This document shows positions 38,372 through 52,657 of a DNA stretch of 64,000 nt, one piece after another. Source of the DNA: Lepraria neglecta (taxonomy: Eukaryota > Ascomycota > Lecanoromycetes > Lecanorales > Stereocaulaceae); assembly GCA_033220425.1 (NCBI GenBank), contig CM065653.1, forward strand, positions 4,340,001-4,404,000, in the 5' to 3' direction. Under the pieces are notes generated by a model that worked only from the letters and a program-made list of their open reading frames with translations, did no database searches and was not told where the DNA came from. The first letter of the stretch is position 1, and each line of letters begins with the position of its first letter. The position numbers and the translations under genes were made by a program.

Positions 38372-38826
38372 TATTACGATCAGGAAATATAATCAGGGAT
38401 GCGCTCAGGGAGCGTATCGCCCGTTATGGTTCGAGTCAACGAATCAGTATCCGACTCGGACAGACCCTGAAGGCTTGGCATACTAAGCGATGATAGCAAT
38501 GATAGTAGTGCGATCATTGCGATCAAGAATGATGATAGCAATGATAGCAGTGCGATCATTGCGATCAAGATGCTTGGTAAAGATTTCGTATATCTATATA
38601 TACGGAGCACTGCTTACCACTTGGAGCATCGTGCTCAACTTGCTATTCAATTGTTTACTACATGCGATAGATCTCTTAGGCTAGGCACTGAACATATATC
38701 ATCTAATCATATACCAGACCCGCTTAGCATCACTTGAAGCCTGCTTTATACTCTTGCCCTGCACACCTCCATCCTAGTGAGAATCAATCCACACACGGAC
38801 TACCGCACGCAACGTGGTTCGTAACA
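38372..38826 (+). repeat. Right LTR of element 2 (455 bp, two tandem units)
   Basis: Same as the left LTR with one extra 42-bp unit near 38487-38575, accounting exactly for the 42-bp length difference. Confidence 0.9.
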
Positions 38827-41131
38827 AGAGACACCCTACTATTAACGAAGGACTCAGCAGGTATATCAAGATAGCCTAGCCCGACTTATACTATAGAGAA
38901 AGAGATAAGCTCGAGGGATAGCTATCCTAGGTATTACTTTACTTAAAGTTTTAAGGAGACCTTGTACCTATATAATAATATCCTATCTTCGCTATTACTT
39001 ACTTACGTAGAAGAGCCTAAAAGTAGGTTAATCTATTCCTAAAGAAGTATATAGAAGATAACGACGAAGACGGCGAAATAAAACTATAGATAGAGAGTAT
39101 AGCTATATTTAGACTCGAAATCTACTATATATTCGGTCTATCGAATAAAGTTAATATAGTAATATAAACTATCTAGTATATAACCTAGAAGAAATCCATA
39201 TTAGAGTATTTAACTTAATTTTAATAATACGTAGTAAAGACTAACTAGGACGATAACGTATTAATAACTATATACCGGAGAGGTCTTAAGGATAATATTA
39301 AAGATAAGCTTATAAGGTCAGGGATTATTATTAATACCCTAGATAAATTAATTAAGGAAGTAATTAAAATTAATAATAAGCTATTTAAAAGGACTATAGA
39401 GAAGAGGTATAACAGAGGAGTTAGCGGAATAGGATACTCAAGCTTTTTTACTAAATCGAAGAGCTATCACCTAGGATACAAAGAATACGACCCTTATAGA
39501 CTAGTACTAATAGAACTAGATTTTACAGAGAGAAAAGGTAAGTAAGCCTTTAGACGGCCTATAAAGGGTAAGAAGCAGCAAGGGGGTAGAAAGAAAATAC
39601 TCACATATTATAGCTATAGCAAACCGAGCTACTTCGCTAGAGACTGCAAGTTAAAAAATATAGTGTATCAATAGCAGCTAAACGTACTAGAAAAGGTACG
39701 AGACCAGGATAGTAATTCTAGCAGAATCTTACTAATATAGAACGAAGTCTACGGTTAGTAACCAGATAGAGAATCTAACTTAGGAGACGAGGAGTTCTCT
39801 AACGACAGCTTTATAGATAAAGCTAATACTCGGATAGAGAAGCTATATATTAGGGATAGTAGTAATACTCAGGGAAAGTAACCTAAGAAGGATTAGGATA
39901 AGGAAGAATCGGAATAGGAGGTTATAATCAAAAGGAAAGAACTACCGATAATACTCGAACCTAGATCTACTATATCTAAGGAGAGAAAGGAATACTTAGA
40001 GGAAGAAAGACTAAAAGAATTCTAGAACGATTTTAGTATCTCGGACTTTAGGTATAACTACTATTACCCTAAATATAGGGAAGTCTACTAGAGATAGTAT
40101 ATAGAGAATAGTTATAACTATTATAGAATTGACTATAGAAAGGAACTGGGAGTCCTAACAAAATCGTTCTGTAGTAATTATTAGTACTATAAGTACGAGG
40201 ACGATAGATACCCTTAGTATTTAGTAAGAAAACGATAACTAAGCTACTTCCTATATAAGAAAGACGAGGAAGAAATATACTACCGAAACTAAATAAGACG
40301 TTAGAGTCTAGAAGCAAACTAATACTACCTGTAGTAATAGTATATATATTTATATAACGACTATAAGAAATATAAGTTCGAGAAATAACTTATAGGATTC
40401 CTCCCTATATAGGGAAAAGAGTAATCCCTTATAGCAGAGGTAGCTATAAGGAGATCAAATATATTAACCTCTAAACAATATCTATATTCCGCGCAATATA
40501 ATATATATATAAAGATACCGGTAATCGTTAATAGATAGCGGACCATTGTAATAATAGACTCTAGAGCTACTAGAAACTTTATCTTACAAGATCTAGTACG
40601 GATAACTAGAATACTAACTTAGAAGAAGTTATAGTAGTATAACCTTTAGATAGCTAACAGGTTAATACTATTAATAGGAAAGGTAGACGAAGAGATACTT
40701 TTATTACCTATTATAATTCAGCGCTACTATAAGGAGATTACCTTTAACGTCGTTAGGATAGCTACTTATTATACAATTTTAGGAATACCTTAGTTAAAGA
40801 AGTATAACCTAATAATTAATTAGGCTCGAGGAGTACTCAAGATAGATTAATCCGGCAATATTACCAGGATTATACCTATATATTAGTAGCGTTTAATAGT
40901 AGATAAGAAGTTAAACCGAAGACCGGTCGAGGTATATATTACCTTAGCTTCGTATAAGGACGGTACTAAGAGGTAGTCTGACTCTATAGTTACTAGTAAA
41001 GGTTAGCGGGATAATAAAGTAAGAGTTAAGGGAGGAACTAATATACCCTCTGTCCCCTAGGAGTATAGTAAGTAGATATACTTATTCGAGGAAGAGACGA
41101 ATACAGAAGTATTACCTAGGTACTAGCTATA

Positions 41132-41304
41132 TAATACAGGGCGCTCAGATATATAAGGCTTGCTTATGCAGAACCCTACCAAGATTCATACTTAGTCAGC
41201 CTCAGCCCTATGAGCTTGCATATCAAGCTTATCTTCCACATAGAACAATAATCATCTTTACTACCAATACTACTATTATGAATATACAGGAAAACCCCGT
41301 ATCA
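41132..41304 (+). repeat. Left LTR of element 4 (173 bp)
   Basis: It matches 48055-48227. It contains GGGCGCTCAGATATATAAGG, a TATA-like box, near the start. Confidence 0.92.
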
Positions 41305-44300
41305 TAATGGTAGCAACGGGCGAGGCTACAGCTGTCAGTACCATCTCTCTACTGATTCAGATACTACAAGATCTAACCAGCTGCACTCAGCACCTCTTTT
41401 GCTCAACACGCTGAAATTATTACTATTCAGCAGAAGAAGCAACGCTACGACCCTTTCAATAGGCCATTCAAGCAGACTAGCTACTACTAGTACTCCCTGG
41501 AGCTTGCCCTGCACGTCGGCAAGCTGTATTACTTTCCTTTGTTATCTTTTCATATTTAACACATCTAGGTAGATATCTCTTATAACACCCGTTCTACTTC
41601 TATTTAATTACTTCCGCTATAACTCCTATTCATTACTCGTTACTATCCTTCAAACTAGATTACTACCTCAGCCGTAATACGGTTATAACTACCTTCTACC
41701 TATAGGAATTCTGCGAGGCAGGCTTTAAAAAGGACGTTCCTTCGGACGTCAGGCAGGCTTATATCAGGATTATATTGCAGGATCATCCTTTTCCTCCCCC
41801 TGAAGCGCGTCTTAACCCTTTATTATTTACCCGGCAAGGAAAGTAAGCTAATAAGTAACCACCCTTAGACCCTGCTAAGAGCCGTTAGCAAAAAATTTGG
41901 TCTCGTTAGGCGGTCGATACTGCCCTACTAATACCGATAATTATAGCCTTCAGGAAGGAGACCAAGGAACTACGTTAGCGGCTGAATATTAAGTCTCCGC
42001 CTCTACCGCAGGCAAAGAAGCCTACTAATACTAATATAAGTTCCTATAGTAATAAGGACCGAGATAACCCTCCTAGAGATACGCCTAAGCGGCTTAATAA
42101 CCTAGAGGCTATAATAACTGCAATACTGGCTAAGATAGACAAGCTTACTAGATCTACTAGATCTACTAGTAACTAAAAAGAAAAGGAAGCCGAATCTTCC
42201 GGTAGATAAGGATCCTCTTAAACGCTACCCCTAGCTAATAAATTAGAGGTAATACGCAAGATTAAGCCTGAAGATATTGGCTATTTCAACCCTAATAATA
42301 CTATAGACACCTCTAGAGACAAGGGCAAGACGGTGATCTATCGAAATTTCTACGAATTTATTAACTGCGTTAAAATTATAGTATTCTAATAGGGAGAGAA
42401 CGAAGTTAAAGTAGTCCTGAATTCTTACTACCGTAGTAGCGCTCAGTATTAGTTTACCTCCCTACTGACTAAGGACTAGAGAACGTTATACTATAGATCT
42501 TCAACCTAGGAGATAAAGGAGGTCCTTATCAACAAATTCAAGATATATACAGTTAAGGTAGTTCGGGAATGCCAGTCTACCTATTTTAGCTTCTAGGAAT
42601 TTCGAAAGGGAGAGTCGGTAGATATCTTTATAGCTACCCTTATTAATATAGCAAAAGCTACTAAGATTAATGATCCTTATCTACAGGTCCTGACTATCTA
42701 TAACGCTTTAGACCTAGATCTTAGATAGGACCTACAAGAACCCGGCAGAGAAACTACGCTAGATAGTTTTATTAATATCCTCAACGAGAGGAAGGATATT
42801 TAGAAGTAACTTGTATACCGCGTACGTCCCCCTCCTAACCTGAAGCCTACAAATATCTAAGGGACTGGAGGATCGAATTTTCGACCCCGGCAATATCCCT
42901 ACTAGCCTACAACGTATCGCTTTAATTACTATCTATATAACCTATAATATAATACTACCCAGCCTCAGATAGACGTCCCTAGTAACACTTTCCAGTAACT
43001 ACCTCCAAGTATTCCGAGCTAATTATATCAATAGCGAAATAATGCGAACCAGTAATACTCGCGCCTATTCGGCTATCCCCTACGTCTAAATCTCCTACCT
43101 AGAACGACAGCTCCTTTACAGAAACCATATCAGAGGTTCCCAAACCGTCCAAACGATAGCTTTCAGCCGCGCACTAACAACCGTAGTCCTATATATAACT
43201 CTGCCAATTAGCGTTTCCCGCCTCGCTTACCTTAGCTAGCTACTTACTATAGGTAGGAAGGATAGACTAAGAAGAAAGAAGGCTCGGACTAACCGGAAGA
43301 GGCTACTAAGCAGGATAACCAACTGTAAATAGACTCCAATTATACCTACGAGGGAGAGGACCTATACTATAGATCTATATACGATAATCTAGACGAGTCT
43401 TATAGCTATTTCGCTACCCCTTTAGTTACTAATAAGCCTAATCTATTTATATACGAAGTATACGAATAGACCTTCGTATTAAAAAATAAGCTTTATATAT
43501 ACTTGGGGAACTATAGGCAAGGAAGAAACTATATAAAGAAGGCCTGTCTAGGAAGATCGGTAATATACGTATTGTCTAAGCAAGCTGAATCCGAAGCTAT
43601 AGCCAAGTAAAAGGACGTGATCCAACCTAAGCAAACCCCTCAGAAGTATACGGAAGCGTACGTCCAAGAAGACCCTTCTAGGGAACGTACCATCATCGAA
43701 TCAAACGCAGACTCAGCCACTAATATTAGCACCGGCCAAGCCTTCCGTAATTATCGCTATTGCCGTATCAGTCTTAAGATATCGCTAGAGGCCCAAGAGA
43801 CGAAGATCTATACAGATTCTGGATACAGAATAACCCTGGCCGATCGATAATTCATTACCAGTACTATCCCTGACGTCGCTATTCGGAAAATGGCTACTCC
43901 TACCGAAGTCTCAGGACTGGGCGGCGTCAAGCATCAAATAGTAGACTATATTATTACCTCTCTATTCTTCGACGGCGTCAATGAATAAGGCAAGCCTGTT
44001 ACTACAAGGACCGTACCGCGCGAGCTTTATCTCGTAGAAGGCCTGGGTACTAAAGTTCTATTAGGAGTAGATATTATATATCCCGAAGGGATTAATCTCC
44101 TCGCTTCCAAAAAGACAGCTTATATCTCTAGCTATAAGGTAGATATTCCTATTAAAGTCTTCGCTAAAGGGCCCCTTATTAAGCGAGTCGTCTGTGCTAA
44201 GACTGGAACTACGCTACCGCCGCATTCTATAGCCACTATTACTATCTATTATCTAGACATGCCAGATCAAGACTTCTTCTTCGAGCTAGAAGATACTAAG

Positions 44301-47300
44301 CTCTCTATATACGCAGGCATTGCTAATAGCGAACTTATCTCGGTACTAGTCAAGAACGACATAGAGTATACTATGCGTATTCATCGAAATATACGTCTAG
44401 GGGAGCTTTATAAATCGGACCATGACGGCTGCTTTCCTATTACTAGTAGACAGGAAGATATTGCCGAACTCGTAACACGTCGTCCTCGTGAAGAGCATTA
44501 TAATACCTGGATTCATACTGTCTAGAAGAAGCTAGCCGATTCCCCTGCTAGCGCTATATTTACCTCTACCGCTTGCGAACCTACAGATGAGGATACGCCG
44601 TATATCCCTAGCAACTCAAACGGCCAGCCTATAGTAGAGATATCGCCTAGCGCCGAAGATAAAGTCTTGCCTAATAGCGTTACTACCTATAGGGACGTCC
44701 CTGAGCTAGCTACTGTGGCCAATAAGTTCCCGGAGCTCTAGACAGAAGGAGGCTTCGCCGAAGTGCCCCAGAACGAGTAGATAAGAATACCCTTACGGTC
44801 CGACTAGGAGGATAAGGTACTAAAGATAGCCCGAGTATATCCCCTTGGTAATAAAGCGAAGAAGATCATCGATAAGATATTCGATAAGCTTTATAACCAG
44901 GGCCGTATAGACTAGACTAATAAGGCTATGCCTTTCAGCTATCCTGTCTTCGTAGTCTAGACTACTAAAGCTGACAGTACTTATAAAGGCTGCGCGGTTG
45001 TCGATATTCGGGGACTGAATATAATCTCCCAAGTTAATATATATCCCTTGCCCTTATAGACTGAGCTTATTAGTGCAGTAAAAGGATACAACTATATTAC
45101 CGTGGTCGACTGCGCAAGCTTCTATTACTAATAGCGTATCTACCCTAAAGATCGACATAAGCTAATAGTTATTACCTACCGAGGCCAGGAGATATTCAAT
45201 ATTGTAGTTATAGGATATAAGAACTCCCCAGCCTACGTCTAACGATAGATCGATAGAGTACTCCGACTATACCGTTCTTTTGCACGAGCTTATATAGATA
45301 ATATCGTTATTCATTCAGCTATACTAGAGGAATATATATAATACCTACGCCAAATCTTCGGCCTCTTCTTAAAATACTATATATCTATTAACCCGAAGAA
45401 GGCATTCCTAGGCTACCCCTCCGTCACCTTGTTAGGTCAAAAGGTTAATTCCCTAGGACTATCGATATTAGAAGAAAAGCTTCAAGTAATAGCTAAGCTA
45501 TCGTTCCCTCAGTCCTTATCTATACTAGAGACCTATATCGGGATGACTGGATAGCTGTATAACTATATCCCTAACTATACAGCGATATCTAAACCCTTAG
45601 TAGAGCGGAAGATCGTACTACTTGGCAAAAGCTCTATATGCGGGACAAGAACGCCAGGATTTTATAAAGAAGATACTATTTAAAAAGCCTACTTATAAAG
45701 AAATAGTGGCCTTTGAAACCCTATAGAAGCTTCTCTCTAGGCCTTCGTTCTTATACTATTTCGATAATACCGCAGACTTATATATAGATCTCGACGCTAG
45801 CAAAGTATATAGCTTCGGAGCTATAGTCTACCACCTAAAAGGGGAGTTAAAGACTACTTATCCCACGGTTTCTCAAATTAAGCCGGTTCTCTTCCTTAGC
45901 CGGCTGCTTAAGGACACCGAGACGCGCTATTAGCCTACCGAATTGGAACTTGCCAGTATTGTTTAGGTCCTGAGCAAGGTTCGATATATAGTAGAGTCCT
46001 CTACTAAGACGATTATCTATACCGACTATAGTGCGGCCTTGCAGATTGTAAAGTAAACGTTATTGACTACTTCATCTACCGTAAAGCTAAATCTTCGTCT
46101 TGTTTATACCTCGGACTATATATAACGCTTTCGCAACTTAGAGTTATATTATAAGCCAGGTGCCCAGTACGTAGTACCTGATATATTATTAAGACTTCGG
46201 CCTAATAACGTAGAAGTAGACTATTTAGAAGGCGAGCTAGATGCCTTATAGGCGTATATTTACACTATCTCTACGCTAGTCGAAATGAGTGCCGAGCTAA
46301 AGGCGAACCTTTTGCAGGTATACGCTACCGACCCCTTTTAGGTATATATCTCAGAGGTTCTTAATAACAACGACGCTACTGGCGAGGACGCTGTAAAACT
46401 TCCGTTTTTTCGGGGGACTAATAGACTATTTTAGCGAATTAACGACACTACGTCCGTAAACGGGTATACGCTACAGAGACTCTGCATTCCAAGGGACTAT
46501 ATAAAGGAGTTTTTTGATATCGCTCATTCAAGCAGTTATATCGGCCGTGATAGATACTATAAGATCATTTCCTAACAATAGTATATTCATAAGCTGGATA
46601 GATAACTACGCGAATATTTAAGACACTGCCCTAAGTGCCAGCTATACTAGACTACACGATATTAGCCGCATAGAGCCTATCAGCCAATCGCATCTCCGCC
46701 GGTTCCATTCCATACTATACCAATCGACTTTATTCTTGCCCTGCCGCTATCTGGAAAGGAGTATAACTACATTATGACCGCTACTTGTAAATACACGCGG
46801 AAGATCACGCTAATACCTGGTAAAACAATATATACCGCTGAAGAATAGGCCGAGATACTAGTACGACGCTTGCATAAGATCGATTGGGGCCTCCCTAAAG
46901 CCATTATCTTAGACCGAGATCGCAAGTTCCTTAGCGCTCTATAGAAGGCATTATTCAAGAAGCTTGGAGTAAGACTTTTATACTCTACCGCTTATCACCC
47001 TTAGACGGATAGGTCAAGCGAGCGAACTAATTAGACTATCGAAATCGCTATTCGATTTTGGATTATAACCTTGCAGAAGCCTGAGGTATGGCTAGAGACG
47101 CTCCCTACCATTCAGTTTCAGTATAATAACTCTGTTTCTATACCTCTTGGTCGCTCCCTAAATAAGATCGCTTATAGTTTTAATATTAATAATACTCTAG
47201 ACCTTCTAGGGTATAATAAGCTGCTCCTCCCGAAAGAGCTTATAAGGCTCGAAGCAAGTGACGCTATTGTATTCGCGTAAATGAATACCAAATATCAGTA

Positions 47301-48054
47301 TAATCGAGCTTACTACCCGTAGTTCCTCCGAGTAGGAGACTAGGCCTTATTGCGTCTATATTATAGGTACGATATCCCCGCAAATAAGCTCACTGGTCGC
47401 AAATATAGACAACAAGCTGTGGGCCCGTTCCGTATTCTTGAGCGAATTGGACGTCTAGCGTATCGCCTTGATATCCCTGAAGACTAGAAGATTTACGATC
47501 TCTTCACCATTGCCCAATTGGAGCCGTACCCAGACCCTTCCGAGGATCCTTTCAAGCGGCCCCGTCCTGCTAAACCAGGGCCTGTTCTGACTAATCGAGA
47601 CGATATACCGCCTAAATAGGAGCTGGACCGAATCCTCGATAAACGCGTGGTCCTACGAGGACGAGGTGTCTCTACTAAATACTTACTACGTTAGCAAGGC
47701 TGGGGATCTAAATGGGACCGCTAGATAAACGTGAAGAACATAAATGCGGACGAGCTCATTGCCGAGTATAAGTAGTATATAGCTCAGAAGCCTGTCCGAA
47801 AGCGTAGCCGACCTCGTAAGGATAACGGAACCTCCTAATTGGTTTATCCAGCGAGATCGGATATATAAAAGCAAGGTTGCCAGTAACTAGTAGAATTACT
47901 TGAGATTCGGACGACGGATATAGTAATAGCAAAAGTCGGAATTCTTATACGTGCACCCTGCATCTTTTCTTTTCATGCGTATACGTTAGTAGCGCTACCT
48001 TCGTATACCCTTATCACTATAAGGGCCATAGTATTTTTTCTATTTGTGGCATTC

Positions 48055-48227
48055 TAATATAGGGCGCTTAGATATATAAGGCTTGCTCATGCAGAACCCT
48101 GCCAAGACTCATACTTAGTCAGCTTCAGCCCTATAAGCTTGTATATCAAGCTTATCTTCCATATAGAACAATAATTATCTTTACTACCAACACTACTATT
48201 ATAAATATATAGGAAAACCCCGTATTA
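48055..48227 (+). repeat. Right LTR of element 4 (173 bp)
   Basis: Equal in length to the left LTR and followed directly by the CTATA duplication and the continuation of element 3. Confidence 0.92.
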
Positions 48228-51059
48228 CTATAGGATTATAAGATCGAACTCGAACCTAGCAAATAGCCGATATTTAGACCTATTTACGTATTATTAGAAA
48301 AGGAACTTAAAGTACTTCGCGGGTATATTAATAAGAACCTTAAAAAGGGATTTATTCGGGAATCTAAATTACTAGTAGATTATTCTATCCTCTTTGTACT
48401 AAAGAAGGATAGAAGCTTAAGACTATATATCGACTATCGAAAGTTAAACGATATTACTATCAAAAATAGATACCCTTTACCTAATATCGGCGAGCTATAG
48501 AATCGGCTTAGGAAAGTAAGGATATTTACTAAACTAGATCTTAGAGGTAGATATAATCTAATTTGGATAAAAGAAGGCGAAGAATAGAAAACTACCTTCT
48601 AAATAAGATATAGCCACTACGAGTATCTAGTAATACTATTTAGACTTACTAACGCACTAGTAACCTACTAAGTACTTATTAATAATATTATACGAGTATA
48701 CTTAGATTGAATAGCGATAGCGTACCTTAATAATATACTAATTTATTCTAAGAACAAGGAAGACTACGTTTTATATATATAGGATATCCTCGGATATCTA
48801 TTATAAGCGAAACTTCTCCTTAAACTAGAAAAGTACGAATTTTATTAAGAATTAGTAGAATTTCTAGGATTTATAGTTAGTATAAAAGGTATTAGTATAA
48901 GCCTAGAAAAGATTAAGGCTATCGCTAAATAGCCTATACTATAGAATATTAAAGTAGTATAAAGTTTCTTAGGATTCGCTAACTTTAATAGGAAGTTTAT
49001 AGAGGGCTACTTAAAGAAAGTACTACCTCTAATAGATATTATAAAGAAGGATATTAGATTTATATAGGGAAAAGACTAATAGAAATCATTCGATACATTA
49101 AAGAAAGTATATACGGATCTACTAGTACTCTATACCTTTTAGGCCAACGAACCGGCCTATATCGAAATAGATACCTCGGATCTTATAATTAGAGTATACC
49201 TATATTAAATAAAAGACTAAAAGTAGTATCTAGTTATCTACTATTTAATAAAGATATTAGTAGTAGAATAGAACTATAATATATACGATAAGGAACTACT
49301 TGCCGTAGTTTATATACTTTAGAACTATTAAGGATACGCGGAGAGCTACTTAGATCTAACTATCTTTATAGATTATAAGAATCTTCTTAACTTTATAATA
49401 ATAAAGGAGCTAAATAGAAGATAAGTTCGATAGTTAGAACTATTAGGTTAATATAAATTCAAGATAACCTATACCCTAGGAAAGGATAATAGTCGAGCGG
49501 ATACCCTTAGTAGGCGATCGGACTATATAGAAGAAAAGAATATTATAGAATAACTAATCCTAAAGAAAGAGGCGGACGGATTATTAGTACTATACTAGGT
49601 ATTAGCTACGACCCTTCGCATATTAGGACCTAATATAACTAATAGGATCGTAAAGGCCTATAATAATAATATATTCGTAGCAAATCTAAGAAAGGATTAA
49701 CCGGATTTAGTATTACTTAAATACTAGGGTAAAACCTACTTGCCTGATATATACGTTAAAGAAGTAATTAGGGATTACTATAACGACCCTTTATAAGGTT
49801 ACCCTAGAGTATCTAAGATAATAGAACTCCTAGGACGAGAATACGTGGCGCCGAAGCTTCGGGCACGCGTCGAATAGTATATTAAAGAATATATATAGTA
49901 TTAGTAGAATAAGGCGGCACGATACGCCAAGTATAGGCAAATATAGTTTACTCCTGTACTAGAGTTACTATAGGATAATATTATAATAGACTTTATAGTT
50001 AAACTACTACCTTTAAAAGATCTAGCTATATAGGATACCTTTAACTTAATTATAGTTATTATAGATAAACTAACGAAGTATACGATTATAATACTATTCA
50101 AGGAAACCTATAGAGCGGATTAATTAGCCTTTATACTACTCGATAAACTAATAAGAGATTATAGTATACCGAAGTCGATAATATCCGATAGAGATAAGTT
50201 ATTTATATCTAACTACTAGAGAACGCTTATAGTAGTAATTAGAACGAAACTTCGGATATTAATAGTATATTATCTGTAAACTAATAGATAAATAGAACGT
50301 GCTAATTAAACGATAGAAGTATACCTAAGGTACTATATAAACTAAAAATAAGATAACTAGGTTTTACTACTTCTAATAGTATAACTAGCGTATAACGATA
50401 AAAGGTTAGATATAATAGGACTAATACTATTCTTTACCAATTATAGAAAGAATATAAATACTTTTCTATAATCTAGGGAGGGACCTAATATAGAAAAGGC
50501 CTTAGTAAAGGTAGAAGAGCTAAAGAATTTATATAAGGATATATAAAGGTCTATTAAGAGCTCTAATAAGAAAAGAAAGAATATTCCTTAGCTAAAAGAG
50601 GGGGATAAAGTATACCTCCTAATAAAAAATATAAGAATAATAAGACTAAATAAGAAACTAGATTACGTTAAGGTTAGACTATTCTTAATTAAACGGGTAA
50701 AGGGACCTATTAACTATAAACTCGAGCTTCTACCTAATACTAAAGTATATCCGATATTCTACGTCTTACTCTTAGAGCTAGTAGACTCTAATATACCCTT
50801 ATAGGAAATATTTTATTATAACGTTAAGGAAGAAACGGAGTTCGAGGTTAAGAGGATTCTAAATCAGGTCGATTAGAAGTATCTAGTTAAATAGAAAGGG
50901 TACGAAGATACCGAAAACACCTAGGAACCACTTAAGAACCTTATAAACTGCCAGGCACTTCTATAAGAGTTCCGGGAGCGTTATAGAAGGAGGACCAATC
51001 GGTTCTATCTAGGAAGCCAAATTATTCGGATAAGACGTTGAATATCCAGCTATTAGGAA

Positions 51060-51490
51060 CGCTTAGGACAGACCGCTGGTCTTCTTCTAACTCCTTAATA
51101 TTCTATATCTCTCGGTCTATAATCTTCCGCTTTTTATCTTCGAGTTATTTATACTATATCTAAAGGTGTATTAGTATAGCCTGAAGATATATAGACTCTT
51201 CCGTATTACGAGCCAACTCTTCGCGCGTAGTTTTTAACTATAACTACGCTTCCTTTCATTCTATCTCGATATAATATATCTTAAGGGGTAATACTATAAG
51301 GTAATATTTTCTACCGCTGCCTATATAGTTAGAATACCTATCGGAACCTGTACCTATCAAGTACTGCTTGCCGCTGGTAATACATCGGGAACACAGCCGT
51401 ATCACGACTTCGGTTAGCTTACTAGCCAACACCGTTCAGCGGACAGTCGGTTTATCTAAACGTTTAGTACGTCGGGGTAGTATAAAGGAT
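51060..51490 (-). other. Antisense coding-like frame in the 3' part of element 3
   Basis: Minus-strand frame between chromodomain and right LTR of element 3, aligned in position and motif order with that of element 2 (LSFI..R, then the cysteine-pattern region with the same spacing, then LIVLPL). Decayed. Confidence 0.55.
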
Positions 51491-51531
51491 AGATAGTTTC
51501 TCAGGACGAGAAATCTGGGAGAGGGAGCTAA

Positions 51532-52039
51532 TATTACGATCAGGAAATATAATCAGGGATACGCTTATAGAGCGTAGCGCCCGTTATGGTTCGAGTCGGC
51601 GAGTCGGTATCCGATTTAGACAGACCCTGAAGGCTTAGTATATTAAGCGATAAGTATAGTAGTTATAATAAGCGCAGATGCGATCAGTGCGATCAGTACG
51701 ATCAGGAAGGCTTGGCATATTAAGCGATAAGTGCAGTGGTCGTAATAAGCGTAGATACGATCAGTGCGATTAGTATAATCAAGAATGCTTGGCATAGATT
51801 TCGTATGTCTATATATACGGAGTACTACTTACCACTTGGAGCATCGTGCTCAACTTACTATTTAATTATTTACTATATATAATAGATCTCTTAGGCTAGG
51901 CACTGAATATATATTATCTAATCATATATCAGACCCGCTTAGCATCACTTGAAGCCTACTTTACCTCTTGTATAGTAACACCGCCATCCCTATTAAGAAT
52001 CAATCCATATACGAAGACCGGTACGCACAGTTCGTAACA
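51532..52039 (+). repeat. Right LTR of element 3 (508 bp)
   Basis: Equal length to the left LTR. It ends CGTAACA and is followed by TCTTC. Confidence 0.9.
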
Positions 52040-52657
52040 TCTTCCTCGAATAAGTATACCTATTTATTATACTCTTAAGGGATAGAGGGTATATCGGTTC
52101 CTCCCTTAACTCTTACTTCTTTATCCTACTAACCTTTACTAGTAACTATAGAGTTAGACTACCTATTAGTACCGTCCTTATACGAAGCTAAGGTAATATA
52201 TACCTTGACCGGTCTTCGGTTTAACTTCTTATCTACTATTAAACGCTACTAATACGTAGGTATAATCCTAGTAATATTACCGGATTAATCTATCTTGAGT
52301 ACTCCTCGAGCCTAATCGATTATTAGATTATACTTCTTTAACTAAGGTATTCCTAAAATTATATAATAGGTAGCTATCCTAATAATATTAAAGGTAATCT
52401 CCTTATAGTAGTACTAAATTATAATAGGTAACGAAAGTGTTTCTTCGTCTACCTTTCCTATTAATAGTATTAACCTATTAGCTATCTAAAGGTTATACTA
52501 CTATAACTTCTTCTAAGTTAGTATTCTAGTTATTCGTACTAGGTCTCGCAAGATAAAGTTTCTAGTAGCTCTAGAATCTATTATCGCAACGGTCCGCTAT
52601 CCGTTAACGATTACTAGTACCTTTATATATATATCGTATCGCGCGGAACACAGATAT

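Larger units (their letters stand above)
32205..38826 (+). mobile_element. Ty3/gypsy LTR element 2, structurally complete, decayed
   Basis: Fossil element of 6622 bp nested just downstream of the left LTR of element 3, with target duplication AGAGA (32200-32204 and 38827-38831). LTRs 32205-32617 (413 bp) and 38372-38826 (455 bp). Parts: gag, zinc knuckle near 33475-33530, protease near 34490, RT about 35080-35620, integrase about 36600-37150, chromodomain about 37735-37800, and a purine tract next to the right LTR. Broken by many stops across the coding region, consistent with RIP. Being innermost, it is among the youngest insertions in the stack. Confidence 0.93.
41132..48227 (+). mobile_element. 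Ty3/gypsy LTR element 4, different lineage, structurally complete
   Basis: Fossil element of 7096 bp with short LTRs of 173 bp each and target duplication CTATA (41127-41131 and 48228-48232), inserted in the pol region of element 3. The first bases after the left LTR include TGGTAGC, which suits priming by an initiator-tRNA-like 3' end. Parts: gag about 42300-42830, protease near 43810 (DSG), RT about 44870-45440, RNase H about 45740-46200, integrase about 46500-47300, and a chromodomain-like C end about 47620-47790. It retains longer open stretches (up to 88 codons) than the other elements, so it has fewer breaks, though still many. Confidence 0.92.
31610..52039 (+). mobile_element. Ty3/gypsy LTR element 3, whole but split by elements 2 and 4
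   Basis: Fossil element with two LTRs of equal length (508 bp) and target duplication TCTTC (31605-31609 and 52040-52044). Removing elements 2 and 4 with their duplications leaves about 6.7 kb. Parts: gag from about 38827, zinc knuckle near 39597-39650, protease near 40550, RT 48233-48770, integrase about 49740-50300, chromodomain about 50880-50940, and a purine tract before 51532. It lies in the pol region of element 5 on the opposite strand. It belongs to the same family as element 2. Many stops throughout. Confidence 0.92.

Noticed and set aside
38487-38575. CRISPR-like direct repeats (GCGATCATTGCGATCAAGA units)
   Set aside because: Only two units with no unique spacers, in a eukaryotic LTR. 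This is a tandem duplication, not a CRISPR array.
38208-38684. Plus-strand frames of 64-92 codons near the right LTR of element 2
   Set aside because: They run across LTR tandem units and through the reverse of the antisense frame. Repeat-driven openness explains them.
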